A DNA stretch of 8,601 nucleotides, taken from Acidobacteriota bacterium. Its GTDB lineage: Bacteria > Acidobacteriota > Vicinamibacteria > Vicinamibacterales > UBA2999. Positions 7,701 through 8,601 of this stretch are shown here, piece after piece (the first letter of the stretch is position 1; every line of letters begins with the position of its first letter). Under the pieces are notes generated by a model that was given only the letters and a program-made list of their open reading frames with translations, made no database searches and had not been told where the DNA came from. The stretch lies in NCBI GenBank assembly GCA_013140955.1, contig JABFRY010000540.1, positions 1-8,601 of the forward strand, read 5' to 3'. The position numbers and the translations under genes are program-made.

Positions 7701-8601
7701 GCGGCCAGTGCCTTGCCTTCCGGGCTCTTGCCGTCGATGCCGGCGGCCTGGTTGCTCAGCGAGACCAGGAAGTCGTCGCAGGGCTTGCCGAGCTGCTTGG
7801 CGACGTCCCACCCACCGTTGGGCAGCACCTTCTCCATCGCGGCGCCCCAGAGGAGCGACGCGGGACGATCGGCCGGGGCATCGGGCGGCAGGTACGGGTT
7901 GGCGTTCTGCGACGGGATGACGCGGGTCCCTGGACGCCAGGGCGAGACACCGGGCGCGCGCCAGCCGGAAGCGATGCTGCCCGACAGGCGGCCATCTCCC
8001 CCCAAGGAGCTGCCACGCCGGAGCAGCCCGGCCAGCGCGCGCACCGGCGCCATCCAGTCCCGACGGGCCGGCGCGGACGGCACGAATTCGTCGAGACGGA
8101 CCTCGCTCGGGATGCGGGCGATGAAGTAACGGTGCACGGCCGCCGCGAAGGTCGTGGCGAGCACGTTCTTCTGCAGCGGATTGAATGGCGTGTCGAAGTT
8201 GACGACCGGCGGCGCGGCCGACGCGACGCGCCCCTGGTTGAAGAGCAGGAAGATGAGCGGCGCATCCGGACCGGAGGGATTGGCCCAGGCCTCGTTCACC
8301 TTCTCCTGGAAGGCGGCGATCAGTTCGGTCAGGGTGGGTGCGGGAACCGAGGGCGGCAGCTCGATGCTGCCCATCAGGATCTTGAAGATTTCGGCGAAGG
8401 TGATGGTTTCACCGGTCACCATCTCGCGCGCGATCTCCTCGACGGCGGGACCGCTCAGGCTCACGTAGCCGGCACCGGCCATGCGCGGGTTGAGCTGCTG
8501 GCCGTTCTCGTCGAGCACCCCCATCTCGGCGCCGCCGACCGCCACGATGGCGTCCTGAACGATCCGCGCGTAGAGCGCGGGATCGCCGCCCGTGCCGATG
8601 A
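4712..8601 (-). CDS. Giant multidomain protein (Fn3-like, beta-propeller, two carboxypeptidase-regulatory-like domains), N-terminus cut by window
   Basis: The frame is open from the right edge to a TGA at 4712-4714. Residue 1 here is the first full codon (8599), giving 1,295 residues. A GTG at 8545 is in frame, but the coding sequence continues upstream of it, so the true start lies outside the window. Seen in order: an unassigned mostly helical region (about 1-420) with a Gln/Lys/Ala-rich coiled-coil-like part near 335-385; an Fn3-like domain (about 422-519, with WLYELYRRRSGPWEIV and AYAYTVVG); a propeller-like region (about 590-870, with GLAVDGLGNVF, ILFIADGLNQRI and ATYDSVGNLYLSD); a carboxypeptidase-regulatory-like domain (about 876-954, SGQVTDAAGAPLAGAEVYIS); a Pro-rich linker; an Ig-like domain (about 987-1097); a second regulatory-like domain (about 1120-1165, VRGVVRTNGRPAAGL); and a helical tail. 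It has four cysteines in two pairs (274/312 and 1006/1084), which suits export. No catalytic motif is recognised; a surface or secreted binding role is inferred. Confidence 0.9.
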   Translation of the reverse strand, partial: IGTGGDPALYARIVQDAIVAVGGAEMGVLDENGQQLNPRMAGAGYVSLSGPAVEEIAREMVTGETITFAEIFKILMGSIELPPSVPAPTLTELIAAFQEKVNEAWANPSGPDAPLIFLLFNQGRVASAAPPVVNFDTPFNPLQKNVLATTFAAAVHRYFIARIPSEVRLDEFVPSAPARRDWMAPVRALAGLLRRGSSLGGDGRLSGSIASGWRAPGVSPWRPGTRVIPSQNANPYLPPDAPADRPASLLWGAAMEKVLPNGGWDVAKQLGKPCDDFLVSLSNQAAGIDGKSPEGKALAADPNAKFYPAPSCKDAISLLQILLQNSPAVYVKAEQQFTKFFMSEKATAANAQRLQQQFRNQSFQNAWAEAKQEAKRINQTQKLVGFASGFVQGYVSKVQGQAVDFLLNWEADLLIQSLRPRQPFITSVAQVQDVSVEPSEPSRLITITFARSPNDKAEVNPDVRWLYELYRRRSGPWEIVRQKEFLPGVPGVFHDEVPEDGAYAYTVVGIRLVGKILPEAKKEEPTFASKVLAFLGGFLPQSYGPIGLGVVKTVGDPLAKIYRGINRQISDFSDPAFINVSTKPPVAPPPANLAVSALTGDAFLSIPSLNRIFRISEGGLEPFASPNFKTPNQAGLAVDGLGNVFTDNSASDAQFGGRVFMFDRQSGARQLAGTVNYYSFLLQHANPVSVQAMHIAHGGGLGDILFIADGLNQRITQMTIPFRLASGVTAERNVSQPYAQSPLFAFDSGTALALGPDLRMAVTQGNGVLLVGALGSNVTPLFEPGTAPSPFIQLSGATYDSVGNLYLSDLSLGTVTMIPKHHIREGAGLQGTTAVDRKKLTVIRGLRRPADVKLAGNRRGVVFYDAERALVSVAFGMSGQVTDAAGAPLAGAEVYISELKRVAVTDVDGVFVLPDLLPEGASPVVDFQVRANGRTQSYSVVLDALQHNLIDVEFDPVDPVAPGRDEHPDPVPVPGPNPVTTKPSSPETVSVLFDLAAPPRLEPESCPRGAFLAPAFGAGTVQASVTVTGLLLTDRFESVVLVVNGAPQHVALVDREFTRPVGLLVGENRLTLALPASVLKPIGCADPDLADATLVDISTVHTVFHSPNPALLAQYREQVGFDLAVRGVVRTNGRPAAGLTFHVPGTDAIGVSDGDGAFQVNLPSEDLAGTAAAADVLATEFFNRVAGIVVLLRAEQRAEALDALRALLLQAATIEDNPPGAAETIDQLVGHILSVRGVTHRLIQDLESDIGIPADADVDALELLGQQLAGTDSEGNIVVRGREYPELTITVEVGQ

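Noticed and set aside
6933..7811. Minus-strand open frame of 292 codons inside the upstream gene
   Set aside because: It is a shifted frame of the upstream gene with low-complexity Arg/Gly/Ala composition and no convincing start.
8543..8545. GTG at 8545 as the start of the upstream gene
   Set aside because: The frame stays open through 18 more codons to the window edge with ordinary codon use, and there is no signal peptide or clear ribosome binding site before it.

Overview
The window is a coding-dense, very GC-rich stretch (by eye about two thirds G+C, with nearly all third codon positions G or C). Such composition, with very large secreted multidomain proteins, suits high-GC soil or sediment Gram-negative phyla such as Acidobacteriota or Myxococcota. 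Nothing here fixes the taxon, and no RNA gene, mobile element or CRISPR array is visible.

The whole window is explained by two giant genes on the minus strand, both cut by the window edges. The upstream gene enters at 8601 and stops at 4712 (1,295 codons visible, N-terminus missing). It encodes an apparently extracytoplasmic protein with a long unassigned helical region, a fibronectin-III-like domain, a beta-propeller-like (NHL/SMP-30 type) region, two carboxypeptidase-regulatory-like beta-sandwich domains around a Pro-rich linker and an Ig-like domain, and a helical tail. After 35 bases containing a good Shine-Dalgarno sequence, the second gene starts at 4676 and runs off the left edge (1,558 codons visible, C-terminus missing). 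It begins with a Sec signal peptide, then a surface-protein-like stem, a Big_5 (SbsA-type) domain, three Big_17-like Ig domains, a Big_6-like domain, three Big_2-like domains, an IPT/TIG-like domain and further beta-rich sequence.

The spacing, shared strand and shared style (few, paired cysteines; beta-sandwich modules) suggest the two are co-transcribed and act together at or outside the cell envelope. No catalytic motif is recognised in either, so binding, adhesion or scaffolding is the most that can be inferred.

The most unusual signal is a perfect 45-bp inverted repeat (1-45 against 197-241) inside the second gene. Its outer arm has codon use unlike the rest of the gene, which points to a fold-back event (assembly or amplification chimera, or a true template switch) at the left edge. 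I see no convincing new defence, biosynthetic or regulatory system in the window.
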